A DNA stretch of 40,975 bases from a virus: the IMG/VR virus record IMGVR_UViG_3300025133_000255, positions 1 through 40,975 of that record; one strand, written 5' to 3'. Made by a program: the position numbers and the translations under genes. Every line of letters begins with the position of its first letter. Position 1 is the first letter of the stretch. This document shows positions 30,431 to 38,456 of the stretch, one piece after another. The notes below the pieces were generated by a model that worked only from the letters and a program-made list of their open reading frames with translations, was not told where the DNA came from and did no database searches.

Positions 30431-30817
30431 CTATCCGCGGGTCATCATAATCCGCCCGCGAAACTGCCATCGCATAGCTTCAGGGGCCAGGACGTCTTCG
30501 GACCGTTCCCGCGCTTCGTCGGTCTTTGTCCGGCCCGCGATGAATTTCGTCGTCGCCAGGGATCCGTCCGCGATGATTCCGTTTTCCAGATCGAACAGGG
30601 CCTGTTCGAAGATGGTCAAGTCATCCCTGGGGAATTCCGTGACGTCGTCCCCGTCTTCCGGTTCAGACATTTCCCGCTGAAGGACGCGGCCCCAGGTTCG
30701 CTTCGCCTGGGCGATCGACGCGGATTTCAGGTCGTCCCCGAATCCGTTCCACACGGAAGCCCGCGGGTGATTGTTTGCGGCGAAATAGATGTCGGCCGCG
30801 GTCAGGTCGATCGCCAT
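30431..30817 (-). CDS. Head completion/connector protein
   Basis: 128 residues. The start MAIDLTAADIYFAANNHPRASVWNGFGD and the following AQAKRTWGRVLQRE match a common phage head-completion family. DDLTIFEQALFDLENG continues the pattern. It precedes the MuF gene. It probably closes the portal ring or links it to the tail. Confidence 0.6.
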   Translation of the reverse strand: MAIDLTAADIYFAANNHPRASVWNGFGDDLKSASIAQAKRTWGRVLQREMSEPEDGDDVTEFPRDDLTIFEQALFDLENGIIADGSLATTKFIAGRTKTDEARERSEDVLAPEAMRWQFRGRIMMTRG

Positions 30818-30826
30818 GACGTTCCC

Positions 30827-30961
30827 CTATTTCTTCGCCGCGGTCGATTTCGCGGTCGTCTTCGGGGCCTGTTTCCATCCGGCCTTTTCATACCCCTTGA
30901 CGGCCTTCGGGTTCACGTCGGCCCGACAAGTGTCTTTGATCATTGTGACAAGCTTCGGCAT
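30827..30961 (-). CDS. Small basic head-region protein, 44 residues
   Basis: ATG at 30961 behind GGGGGCAAT. MPKLVTMIKDTCRADVNPKA, then VKGYEKAGWK and a Lys/Thr/Ala tail. Similar very short proteins lie between capsid and connector genes in many phages. Unknown role. Confidence 0.6.
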   Translation of the reverse strand: MPKLVTMIKDTCRADVNPKAVKGYEKAGWKQAPKTTAKSTAAKK

Positions 30962-30975
30962 ATTGCCCCCAGTGT

Positions 30976-31113
30976 TTATTCCGCCAGACAGACGTCCGCG
31001 GCGTTGATGTCGTGAAGTTCTTTCGGTTCGGTCTTCCAGGCCACACTGACCAGGACAGATCCGACGACCAGGATCCCGGCCGTGATTGCCTTCAGTGTTC
31101 GGATCTTTGTCAT
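30976..31113 (-). CDS. Single-pass membrane peptide, 45 residues
   Basis: ATG at 31113 after GGAAGCGGGGAAGCG. A basic start MTKIRTLKAIT is followed by a hydrophobic helix AGILVVGSVLVSVAW (12-26) and an acidic tail ending CLAE. It looks like a small inner-membrane or signal-anchor peptide. It is too short for standard gene calling. It lies between the hairpin at 31137 and the 44-residue gene. Confidence 0.55.
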   Translation of the reverse strand: MTKIRTLKAITAGILVVGSVLVSVAWKTEPKELHDINAADVCLAE

Positions 31114-31136
31114 CGCTTCCCCGCTTCCGAAGGTTG

Positions 31137-31167
31137 ACCTGGGCCCGTTGTGAAACGGGACCCAGGT
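31137..31167 (-). terminator. Strong 13-bp stem-loop downstream of the capsid-associated gene
   Basis: ACCTGGG-CCCGTT pairs with AACGGG-A-CCCAGGT (one bulge) around a 4-base loop. It follows the end of the 31243 reading frame, including its possible extension. No U-run. Its place after the capsid genes suggests it limits read-through so that capsid mRNA is in excess, or protects the 3' end. Confidence 0.6.
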
Positions 31168-31242
31168 TCGGCTTCATTATGCGGTCAGGGTTGCGTCTTC
31201 CGATTGCCCGAAGGCCCGGATGAAGGCTTCCCCGGCCTTAAA

Positions 31243-31605
31243 TTATCCCTGGATCGCTTCGACGATCTTCGCCTGGGCTTCCGGATCTTCCGGCCAGGAT
31301 CCCGACGCCTTGATCGCGGTGATCCGGCCTTCGTTGTTCTTCACGCCTTCCAGGTCGATTTCCAGGAAGGACGCGATCGCCTTCAGTTCCCCGGCTTTCA
31401 GCTTGTCCAGGTTGACCGTGACGGGGCTTTCGTCCCCGGCCGGGGCCTGGACATCGCCCGCGGCTTCGACCGCTTCCTGGACGGCCTTGAAGCCCATCCC
31501 GGCGACATCGATTCCCAGGGCCTTCGCCTTTTTGAAGGCGTCCGCCTGGACTTTGCGGGCTTCGCGTTTCGCCGCGACCCGTTCGGATAGTTTTTCCTTC
31601 GCCAT
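31243..31605 (-). CDS. Capsid-associated protein, 120 residues (possible stop read-through)
   Basis: ATG at 31605 after GAAAGGGGCCGTC. Highly charged helical N-terminus (MAKEKLSERVAAKREARK), then a compact domain (VTVNLDKLKAGELKAIASFLEI, EGRITAIKASGSWP). The layout suggests a head decoration or connector protein. The TAA at 31243 is followed in frame by 21 sense codons with native codon use (FKAGEAFIRAFGQSEDATLTA) before a second TAA at 31177. So either the gene was recently shortened or a read-through form exists. Confidence 0.6.
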   Translation of the reverse strand: MAKEKLSERVAAKREARKVQADAFKKAKALGIDVAGMGFKAVQEAVEAAGDVQAPAGDESPVTVNLDKLKAGELKAIASFLEIDLEGVKNNEGRITAIKASGSWPEDPEAQAKIVEAIQG

Positions 31606-31628
31606 GACGGCCCCTTTCAATGGGTTCG

Positions 31629-31650
31629 CCCCCGGCCCGAAGGCCAGGGG
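31629..31650 (-). terminator. UUCG-capped stem-loop after the major capsid gene
   Basis: The minus-strand RNA forms CCCC-U-GGCC UUCG GGCC-GGGGG with one bulge. It lies between the capsid stop (31669) and the start at 31605, without a U-run. Likely an mRNA-stabilising or attenuating hairpin. Confidence 0.5.
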
Positions 31651-31668
31651 CTTCGCCCGTGTGGTCGT

Positions 31669-32739
31669 TTAACCGTTTGTAACCAGGGACGCGATCCGGA
31701 CGTTCTTCCGTTCGAAGACGCGGTCCCAGTTCGCGGCCAGGGCCAGATTCGCGTTCGACGGGTTCCGGGGTGACGTATTGCTGACCGTGGTGTCGGTCCA
31801 CTTCACGCCCCGCGGGTGAAGGATCATGTGACGACGGGTGATCAGGTACGTTTCCGAAGCCAGACCGTCGCGATCGGTTTCGACCGCTTCGCCCGCGTCC
31901 AGGGTCTTGTCGCCCCGTGCGATCGCGCCACGTCCAAACAGATAAGACGTGTATTTCGTCCCGGACGTCGCCCCGGCGACGGTCGGACAGTTGTCGTTCA
32001 CGATCAGGGAAAGCCCCATGAAGGTCCGCTTCACGATCGTCCCGGTCGAATCGCGTTCGTATTCGATCAGGTCGTTCTTCGCCAGGGTCGATTCGACCAG
32101 GGAATGGATCGCCATCGCGGTCAGTTTGTCCTTGTTGTCGCCCATCGTCTGGGCGGCATCGATGACGGCCGATCCGCTGATCAGGTTCGCGGCCGTTCCG
32201 GCCCCGACGTAATCTTCCGACGCGATGTCCGAAGTCATATCGCCCGAATCGTTCGCGGCGTTGTCCGCGAAGACGCCCGCCAGGACGTTGATCAGGATTT
32301 GCTGTTCCCGGCGATCCCACCAGGACGCGACCAGATCCGCGATTTCCTTCGCGGGATCGCTTCCGGCCAGATACTTCGCCAGATCGTTGACGCCCCAGGC
32401 CTTCCCGCGGATCAGCTTCGTCGCCATATCCTGGGAAGCGTCGATCGCCGCGGGTGTCAGATCCGCGTCGTCCTGAAGTGCTTCTTCTTCACCGTCCAGG
32501 TCAGTCCAGAACGGAAGATCGATCAGGCGTCCGCCTTCGTTGATAAGACGGTTGATTTCCGGATCCGATTCGACGATCCCCATCCCGATCAGGGACGAAA
32601 GTTCGGCCGTCCGTTCCGTCATATACGGGGCCCAGACTTCGGGCTGAATGACATCGGAAACCTTCGTCGATGTCGCGACTACGCCCAGGACTGAAAACAG
32701 TCCAAAGACGCCCAGAATTGAAAACAATGATTCGAACAT
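31669..32739 (-). CDS. Major capsid protein (HK97-like fold) with hydrophobic N-terminal extension
   Basis: 356 residues. From residue 24 the protein is a recognisable phage major capsid type: TSTKVSDVIQPEVWAPYMTERTAELSSLI, EGGRLIDLPFWTDLDGEEE, KLIRGKAWGVNDLAKYLAGSDP, WWDRREQQILINVLAGVF. Before it stands MFESLFSILGVFGLFSVLGVVA, a hydrophobic stretch like a signal peptide with a VVA cut site. Codons there are unusually AT-rich and contain an internal repeat (TTTTCA-T-CTGGGCGT twice). No ATG, GTG or TTG occurs at the usual start, and GAAGGGATAGGGTT supports the upstream ATG at 32739. Cleavage or membrane contact is unproven. Confidence 0.85.
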   Translation of the reverse strand: MFESLFSILGVFGLFSVLGVVATSTKVSDVIQPEVWAPYMTERTAELSSLIGMGIVESDPEINRLINEGGRLIDLPFWTDLDGEEEALQDDADLTPAAIDASQDMATKLIRGKAWGVNDLAKYLAGSDPAKEIADLVASWWDRREQQILINVLAGVFADNAANDSGDMTSDIASEDYVGAGTAANLISGSAVIDAAQTMGDNKDKLTAMAIHSLVESTLAKNDLIEYERDSTGTIVKRTFMGLSLIVNDNCPTVAGATSGTKYTSYLFGRGAIARGDKTLDAGEAVETDRDGLASETYLITRRHMILHPRGVKWTDTTVSNTSPRNPSNANLALAANWDRVFERKNVRIASLVTNG

Positions 32740-32769
32740 AACCCTATCCCTTCGCTTGTTTTGACCAGA

Positions 32770-33465
32770 CTATCCGGCCGCTTGTTTCTTCAGTTTTTCG
32801 GCAAGTGCGGGATCCGCCTTCGTGATCTGGCCTTGAAGGGTCAGGTTGAAGGTTTCTTTCCCCCAGGGGTTCGTGATAGTGGATCCCTGGAAAGTGATCC
32901 GGCCATTCGGTTCGCTTCCCGATCCTGATCCTGAATTGTCCAGAATGATCGCTTCGTTCGCGGTCTTGAACGATTCCACGATCGGGGCGATCTGGGCGTC
33001 GTCGTCCAGGTCTTCCAGGGACAGGGCCCCGAATCCCGATTTGAAAAGGTTCGCCATCGCGTCCGCGTCGACCTTGTCCACGAATTGAAGTCCGGCCGTC
33101 CGGATAACCGCGTCCAGTTTCGCTTCGCGGGTCAGACCTTCCTTGTCTTTCGACAGGGCTTCGATCTGGGTGTCCCGTTCCGCGATCTGTTCCTTCAGCT
33201 TTTCGTTTTCAGCCTGAAGTTTTTCCAGTTCCGGTTTGCCTTCGTCGTTCTTCGCGTCCAGGGCGTCCTGGGCTTCCTTCGCTTTCGCTTCAGCTTCAGC
33301 CTTCGCCGCTTCCGCGGTCTTCAGCTTTTCGTCGGCTTTGCGTCGGGCGTTCGCCGCGACCGTATCGATCGCCGCTTGATGATCGTATTCCGCCAGGAAG
33401 TTCTTTTCGGCTTCGGAAAGTTCTTCGCCGCGGTTGATCTTGTCCAGTATTGCCTTCAGGTTCAT
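32770..33465 (-). CDS. Scaffold protein
   Basis: 231 residues. Long charged coiled coil (about 35-110: RRKADEKLKTAEAAKAEAEAK, LEKLQAENEKLKEQIAERD). Residues 115-170 are acidic. The C-terminal region NPWGKETFNLTLQGQITKADP with LAEKLKKQAA is the pattern typical of phage scaffold proteins next to capsid genes. It directs procapsid assembly and would leave before packaging. No protease gene is visible. Confidence 0.8.
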   Translation of the reverse strand: MNLKAILDKINRGEELSEAEKNFLAEYDHQAAIDTVAANARRKADEKLKTAEAAKAEAEAKAKEAQDALDAKNDEGKPELEKLQAENEKLKEQIAERDTQIEALSKDKEGLTREAKLDAVIRTAGLQFVDKVDADAMANLFKSGFGALSLEDLDDDAQIAPIVESFKTANEAIILDNSGSGSGSEPNGRITFQGSTITNPWGKETFNLTLQGQITKADPALAEKLKKQAAG

Positions 33466-33553
33466 ATCTTGTTCCCCTACCAGGATTTTAGAATCCGGAT
33501 CCCGATCCGGTCGCGGCCTGTTTCGTCGGGTCGCGTCGACGTGTTCTTAAACT

Positions 33554-33570
33554 GGGCCAGGAATTCCGGA
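33554..33570 (-). promoter_or_regulatory. Intercistronic leader element, copy 4 (degenerate)
   Basis: TCCGGAATTCCTGGCCC in the 131-base gap between portal and scaffold genes. This gap holds no gene that I can support. Confidence 0.4.
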
Positions 33571-33596
33571 AAGGTCAAGGGGATAGTCTGGGTCGA

Positions 33597-35111
33597 CTAT
33601 TCTTCGACGACGTCTTCTTCGTCATCCTGGGCCCCTGGAAGGGGGGCCGTGACCATAGCCTGAAGATCCGCGAAGTCCATGTCGTCGATTTCCTGATTTG
33701 CTTCTTCCAGGGTCGTTTCGTCCAGGTGATAGACTTTGTCCAGGACCTTGACTTTCACCTTCGCGATCGCCCGAAGGATCGTTTCCGGAAGGTTCGACGT
33801 GTTTTCCATTTCGGTCAGGATCCGCCAGTCGTTTTCCAGATCCGGAAGATCAAATTGACGGGGATACGAAGGGACATAGTCGTCGAAGGTCGTGTCCAGT
33901 TGCCGGGAAATGTCGACGGCCTTCGTTTCGGATTCTTCCAGTTCTTCGGCATTGTCGGCCAGGGACGCTTCGACGTCTTGATGGTCCCAGGCTTTCGAAT
34001 CCGCGGACTGGACCTGTTTCGTGTCGGTTCCCCGAAGGGCCTGTCCGACGACTTCAAACAGTTCGCCCCGGCGTCGCTTCAGTTCGTCCGGGATCGCCTT
34101 CATGTCGGCCGCGTTCGGCATGATCAGACGGGTCAGGCCCTTGTCTTCGGTCGGTTCCATCATGGGGAATTCGATCCCGCGGACCATTTCCAGGGCTTCG
34201 TCGAAGGTCCTGGATGACATCGCCATCAGTTCCCGGATCAGGGAAGACGGGATGATCAACTGGGGGAAGACCGCTTTGATCAGGTTTTCATGGTGTGCGG
34301 ATTCCAGATTCAACATTGACGCCTGGATCCGTTCGACATCGTCAAACCAATGGGGGGCCGTCGACGGTCGACCGTGAAGGACGAAGGGGACGACCTTCGC
34401 GGAAAGCTTGAATTCTTCTTCCCGTTCGATGTCGGTCGACGTTCCCGGCTTCATGAACATCCGGACGCCTTCGCCTTCTTCCCAAAGTGTCCGGACGCGA
34501 CGGGTTTCCGGATCCCCGGCCGGATCCGCGTTGTCATATTCGTCGGTTTGGGTGATCAACCATTTCAGGGTCCCGTCCGAATTGAAGCACCAGTCGACGA
34601 CTTCGTCCGCCCGCCAGTGTGTCCAGAAGATCCGATCCCCGGCCTGTTTCCGGGCCGCGACAGATCGACGCCCAGGCTTCCCGGTTGCCGGATCGATCCC
34701 TGGGGTCCCGCGGTCGATCCCGATCCAGGACCATTGACCCGCGATCTGATTCCGGCCGACTTGTTTCATCAGATTATCGATCGTCATCCCCGTCTTCGTC
34801 GCGTCCTTCCGGAAGACGGCGTCGATTCCGTCGCGGGCGACCCCCTGGGAAAAGACGTATTGAATGATCTTCGTCGTGACGCGGCCCGCGTAATTGATCA
34901 GGAAGGCCCGTTCCTTCCGGGACCGGATCGTCCCGTCAGAAGACCCTTCCCAGGAAAGCTTCGATTCGGAAGGGAATCGGGTCAGTCGGTCGTTTATGTA
35001 CGGCCCGCCCCCGGCGTCGGCCATCAGATTCCGCTGAATCTGGGTTTTCCGGTCCGTCAGGATCAGGTGTTCCCGTGTCGCCCGCTTGTCGCTTTGTTTC
35101 TTGCCCGCCAT
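33597..35111 (-). CDS. Portal protein
   Basis: 504 residues, correct length and position between large terminase and scaffold. Segments include INYAGRVTTKIIQYVFSQGV, IFWTHWRADEVVDWCFN, KVVPFVLHGRPSTAPHWFDDVERIQASMLNLES and ELKRRRGELFEVVGQALRG, typical of siphovirus portals. An acidic tail ends the protein. It forms the dodecameric DNA gate. Preceded by one copy of the GAAATCCTGGCC intercistronic leader. The gap 33466-33596 after it holds another copy and no gene. Confidence 0.82.
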   Translation of the reverse strand: MAGKKQSDKRATREHLILTDRKTQIQRNLMADAGGGPYINDRLTRFPSESKLSWEGSSDGTIRSRKERAFLINYAGRVTTKIIQYVFSQGVARDGIDAVFRKDATKTGMTIDNLMKQVGRNQIAGQWSWIGIDRGTPGIDPATGKPGRRSVAARKQAGDRIFWTHWRADEVVDWCFNSDGTLKWLITQTDEYDNADPAGDPETRRVRTLWEEGEGVRMFMKPGTSTDIEREEEFKLSAKVVPFVLHGRPSTAPHWFDDVERIQASMLNLESAHHENLIKAVFPQLIIPSSLIRELMAMSSRTFDEALEMVRGIEFPMMEPTEDKGLTRLIMPNAADMKAIPDELKRRRGELFEVVGQALRGTDTKQVQSADSKAWDHQDVEASLADNAEELEESETKAVDISRQLDTTFDDYVPSYPRQFDLPDLENDWRILTEMENTSNLPETILRAIAKVKVKVLDKVYHLDETTLEEANQEIDDMDFADLQAMVTAPLPGAQDDEEDVVEE

Positions 35112-35129
35112 GATAGACCCTTTCGTCTT

Positions 35130-35151
35130 CGGCCAGGATTTCCGGTCGTCA
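35130..35151 (-). promoter_or_regulatory. Intercistronic leader element, copy 5
   Basis: CGACCGGAAATCCTGGCCG between large terminase and portal, followed by GAAAGGGTC as the portal ribosome site. Confidence 0.55.
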
Positions 35152-36690
35152 GTTCCCGGCCAAGTGCCGGAAGAATTCCGGGGACGCGATCCCCGCCTTC
35201 GTTTTCATGAATCCGTCGAACATGACGGCCGTCGCGTCGACCGCGTCGTCGTGGGACCCATCTGGGAATTGTGTGAAGTGCTGTTTCCAGAAGTCATTCC
35301 AGGGGGCCCGAAGGACGTGGACGCGGCCCGCGTTGAACGCTTCTTCCATCGGTGACGCCTTCGCGACCTTGTCCCCAGGCATCCGGGAAGGTTCGACCAG
35401 GACGACGCCCCGCAAAAGCTTTTTGAACGACGTGAAGGCGTCTTTATAGGCCCCGAAGGCTTCCATGTGATGACTTGTCGATCGCCCGTCCCGGATGACC
35501 GTGTCCAGGATCGTCTTGTCCCGCCCAGGGGCTTCCGCCTGAAGATGGACGACGTCCGCGATCCATAGGTCGACCGATCGAAGTTCGACCCCCTGGACGT
35601 GTTCCGTGTGAATCTGGACAAACCCTTTCGTCCCGACCGTGAAGTCCGGATCGTCCTTCGCCCTTTGTTTTTCGGATGACGCCAGATCCCATCCCCGCTT
35701 GTATCCCCGAAGACTGAAGGATCCGTCGTCCATTTCGACCGCGTTCGGGAAGTCGGCCAGGGTGTCGTGATAGACGATCTTCGTCATTTCGAACATATTC
35801 CCGCCTTCCATGACGGGATCGCAATCCAGAAGGGCCGGGGCGAAGGTCCCCTGGGCGGAATATTGTCCGCGATACCATTCCGGGGGGAATCGCTTTTCGA
35901 ACAGGAAGGACCCATCCCAGGCCCCGGTCTTCGGGTGTTTGTTCTTCGCGGGGAAGGTCAGTTCTTCGAATCGCGGGAAGTCCGGGTCGTCGGCCATCGC
36001 TTTCTTGATCCGGCCGCGGACGTCGTCGACGTGCCAGGGCGTCGCGACGACCAGGACGATCGAATTCGGGGCCCGCCTGGAAATAAGATCCTGGAATCGG
36101 GCCCAGGTCTTCTTCCGATAGGTTTCCGATCGGGCTTCGTCGCGGTTCTTGCAATAGTCATCCAGGACGATCAGATCCCCGCCCTTTCCCGTCATCCCCC
36201 CGCCCAGGGCGACGGCATAGACCCGACCCGTCGACCCGTCGACACTCCATTCGTGGACGGCCCGTTCGTATCTGGAAAGTTTGATGTCCGGGAACAGGGC
36301 CTGGAATTTCGGGGACTGGATGATTCCCATCGCGTCTTTGCTGAATCCCTGGACCAGTGTGTCGCCATATCCGGACATCATGACATCCGGATCCAGGCCC
36401 GCTTCGCGACACTTCGCCAGGAAGAAGGGCGGAAGGGCCCGCGACGATATGTCAGATTTCCCGTGTCTGAAGGGGACCGCGATCAGAAGGAAGGTCGACT
36501 TCCCCTTGAAATAGTCCGCGATCGCTTTGTCGATCCTGGAACAGATCGCCTTCGTGTGACGGCCGATCAGAAGGGTCCAGGGCTTCCACCAGACCCCCTT
36601 CAGGAAGCCTTCCAGGGTTGCCCGTGCCTTCTTCCGGTCCGCCCGGATCTTCGCGATCCGCTTCCGGATCCGGCTTCGCTTGTCAGGCAT
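35149..36690 (-). CDS. Terminase large subunit
   Basis: 513 residues. ATPase motifs: Walker A VPFRHGKS (72-79), Walker B DLIVLDDYCKN, and the coupling-type VLVVATPWH. The nuclease domain shows YKRGWDLASSEK and DGSHDDAVDA with metal-binding acids. It packages DNA into the prohead with the small subunit upstream, which it overlaps by 8 bases. Circular map overlap at the ends is compatible with headful (pac) packaging, but the type cannot be fixed by reading. Confidence 0.92.
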   Translation of the reverse strand: MPDKRSRIRKRIAKIRADRKKARATLEGFLKGVWWKPWTLLIGRHTKAICSRIDKAIADYFKGKSTFLLIAVPFRHGKSDISSRALPPFFLAKCREAGLDPDVMMSGYGDTLVQGFSKDAMGIIQSPKFQALFPDIKLSRYERAVHEWSVDGSTGRVYAVALGGGMTGKGGDLIVLDDYCKNRDEARSETYRKKTWARFQDLISRRAPNSIVLVVATPWHVDDVRGRIKKAMADDPDFPRFEELTFPAKNKHPKTGAWDGSFLFEKRFPPEWYRGQYSAQGTFAPALLDCDPVMEGGNMFEMTKIVYHDTLADFPNAVEMDDGSFSLRGYKRGWDLASSEKQRAKDDPDFTVGTKGFVQIHTEHVQGVELRSVDLWIADVVHLQAEAPGRDKTILDTVIRDGRSTSHHMEAFGAYKDAFTSFKKLLRGVVLVEPSRMPGDKVAKASPMEEAFNAGRVHVLRAPWNDFWKQHFTQFPDGSHDDAVDATAVMFDGFMKTKAGIASPEFFRHLAGN

Positions 36691-37213
36691 CCGAAAGGCC
36701 TTCCAGTTCGGCCAGTTCGTCGTCGGTCATTTCTTCCAGGGACTTCCGGCGAAGGTTGATATTCTTCGGGGCTTCCCATCCTTCCAGTTTCGCCATCGTC
36801 CCGATCAGGGATTCGAAGGAATGGATCCGGACGGTTTGATGAAGGCCGTCGGCATGGTTGACGACTTCCTTGATCGCGTGAAGAAGTTCCGGGCGATTCT
36901 TCAGGACCTGGGACTTCAGGGTCAGAAGACCTTTCCCCTGGATGTCGGTCGCTTCCCGGATCAGTTCGAAGGCGGATCGGGCCCCCAGGGAAAGCATTTC
37001 CAGGGCTTCGGTCTTGTCCATGATCGCCCGACGTTCGATCTTCCCGTTCAGTTCCCGGATCCGGGCCTGGACGTCGGGTCGGTTCGCGATCTTCGAAGCG
37101 TTCTTTTCAGGGTTGCCCGTGAATCCCGCCCGTTTGTATGCCGTGATTTCCTTCCGACCCTTGAACAGTTCCTGGGCCATTCGTTCGTGACGCTGATTCT
37201 TCATCTTCGGCAT
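36683..37213 (-). CDS. Terminase small subunit
   Basis: 176 residues from the ATG at 37213 (GGAAGGAAGGTCCC upstream). The N-terminal part is the usual DNA-binding helical domain (AQELFKGRKEITAYKRAGFTGNPEKNASKIANRPDVQARI). A middle helical segment for oligomerisation follows, then a C-terminal LEEMTDDELAELEGL. It recognises the packaging site and recruits the large subunit. The first 107 bases are shared with a membrane-protein reading frame upstream. Confidence 0.82.
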   Translation of the reverse strand: MPKMKNQRHERMAQELFKGRKEITAYKRAGFTGNPEKNASKIANRPDVQARIRELNGKIERRAIMDKTEALEMLSLGARSAFELIREATDIQGKGLLTLKSQVLKNRPELLHAIKEVVNHADGLHQTVRIHSFESLIGTMAKLEGWEAPKNINLRRKSLEEMTDDELAELEGLSDA

Positions 37214-37352
37214 ATCGGGACCTTCCTTCCGCGAAGTCGTGGATCGACGCGACGATGAAACCCAGGACGACCAGGATGACCCCGGCCAGTTCGATCCAGT
37301 TATTCGTGAATACGTCGGTTTTCATTCCCTGGGCCATATCAAGGGCCATCAT
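37107..37352 (-). CDS. Membrane protein overlapping the small terminase start
   Basis: Up to 81 residues from the ATG at 37352, which overlaps the stop of the regulator gene by 14 bases; ATGs at 37337 and 37325 are alternatives. One transmembrane helix (NWIELAGVILVVLGFIVASI). The C-terminal 35 residues are encoded within the small terminase gene in another frame and are polar and low-complexity. The membrane part fills the only space between two genes and has native codon use, so expression is plausible; the overlap tail may just be what follows. Confidence 0.5.
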   Translation of the reverse strand: MMALDMAQGMKTDVFTNNWIELAGVILVVLGFIVASIHDFAEGRSRYAEDEESASRTNGPGTVQGSEGNHGIQTGGIHGQP

Positions 37353-38070
37353 TTCCGCGGTCCGGATCCCAGGTCCAGGACTTCATGGGGATCGCATAGG
37401 CCAGGGCGGGCCAGTCTTCGCGGGCCCGCTTCAGGTGATCATGGACCGTCGATCGGGCGACGCCCAGGCGATCGGCCGTTTCCACGATCGGCCGTTCCGG
37501 ATAGGCCAGACGATCCAGGACGACTTCGCGGGTGACGCGGGGAAGACTGACCAGGGCCTTCGCGATGAAGGACATCGCCGCGACCGAAGGCGTCAGGTGA
37601 TTTCTATGGGGCTTTGCCGGATCCTGGGGGGAAAAGACGGGGTGATGGTCGTCCGGGTCCCCGGTTTCTTCCGTGTCAGACGCTTCCGCGGCCGTGTCGT
37701 GACGGTTCGGATCAAATTCGACGTGTGTCCGGCCGTGATGTGAAAGCGGGTCGTGTTCGTAGTAGTGACGACAATCCGCGCAAGGGGTTTGATGGAACGG
37801 GATCCCCATCAGTTCCCCGGTGTCGATCTTGACCTGGGTCGGACACGATCGACAGGCCGGGGATCGCCTGGACGACAGACAGGCCGCGCAAGGCGTATCT
37901 TCCCAGGCCTTTCCCGCATAGGCCCCGGCTTCGACTTTCTTCGATTCTGGACACTTGTGACAATCTTTCAACGGATCCCCATCCCTTTCCGCCCGTTCAG
38001 AAGCGTCGTGTGGGATCCAGTTCTTCAGATCTTCCAGACAGTAACCAGGGCCCCTTCGTCGTCGGACCAT
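37339..38070 (-). CDS. Zinc-finger protein with sigma region 4-like helix-turn-helix
   Basis: 243 residues. The N-terminal half has nine or more cysteines in pairs (CHKCP, CAACL, CRSCP, CADCRHYY), suggesting two or three zinc sites. A polar linker with many Asp/His (about 115-155) leads to a C-terminal HTH: SLPRVTREVVLDRLAYP, then ETADRLGVARSTVHDHLKRARE, the pattern of sigma factor region 4. It sits directly upstream of the terminase and late genes, so a late-gene activator or packaging regulator is plausible. The start overlaps RusA by 46 bases and its ribosome site is very close; the true start is uncertain. Confidence 0.6.
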   Translation of the reverse strand: MVRRRRGPGYCLEDLKNWIPHDASERAERDGDPLKDCHKCPESKKVEAGAYAGKAWEDTPCAACLSSRRSPACRSCPTQVKIDTGELMGIPFHQTPCADCRHYYEHDPLSHHGRTHVEFDPNRHDTAAEASDTEETGDPDDHHPVFSPQDPAKPHRNHLTPSVAAMSFIAKALVSLPRVTREVVLDRLAYPERPIVETADRLGVARSTVHDHLKRAREDWPALAYAIPMKSWTWDPDRGNDGP

Positions 38071-38456
38071 TCCTTCCCGGCCTGATTCTGGACGACCAGG
38101 ACGTCGTCCCGCCAGACGATTCCGGTCAGGGCGTCCCAGACGTTCCGTTCCAGCTTGTCCAGGTCCGGATAGTTCCGGTCCCCGATCGGGAAAGGCATTT
38201 CCCGCCCCGGCTTCGTCAGGCCCGTCTTCCCCAGGTGTGACTTCGGCCGCTTGAACATGAAGCGGATCCGGATCCCGACGGGACGGTCCCAGGGATCCCC
38301 GGTCATCCGGACCCGTGCGAAGATCGCGACGGCCTTCGCCCAGGGGGCGGATCGTTTATTGTCCGGGATCAGTCTTGTCCGGCCCCCGATCGTGATCGGT
38401 TTCCAGGATCCCTTCGGCCGCGGCCGTCCAGGGACGAAGAATTCGATCGCGTTCAT
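38025..38456 (-). CDS. rusA: RusA-type Holliday junction resolvase
   Basis: 143 residues from the ATG at 38456 (GCGAAAGGTGAAACC). N-terminal FFVPGRPRPKGSWK, then VGIRIRFMFKRP, and the conserved YPDLDKLERNVWDALTGIVWRDD with its aspartates identify RusA. It cuts four-way junctions during recombination or before packaging. Length is slightly above the 120 residues of E. coli RusA. Confidence 0.85.
   Translation of the reverse strand: MNAIEFFVPGRPRPKGSWKPITIGGRTRLIPDNKRSAPWAKAVAIFARVRMTGDPWDRPVGIRIRFMFKRPKSHLGKTGLTKPGREMPFPIGDRNYPDLDKLERNVWDALTGIVWRDDVLVVQNQAGKEWSDDEGALVTVWKI

Noticed and set aside
33466-33596. Possible small gene between scaffold and portal
   Set aside because: All frames are stopped within about 20 codons on the minus strand. 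Only a degenerate leader element and the scaffold ribosome site are visible.
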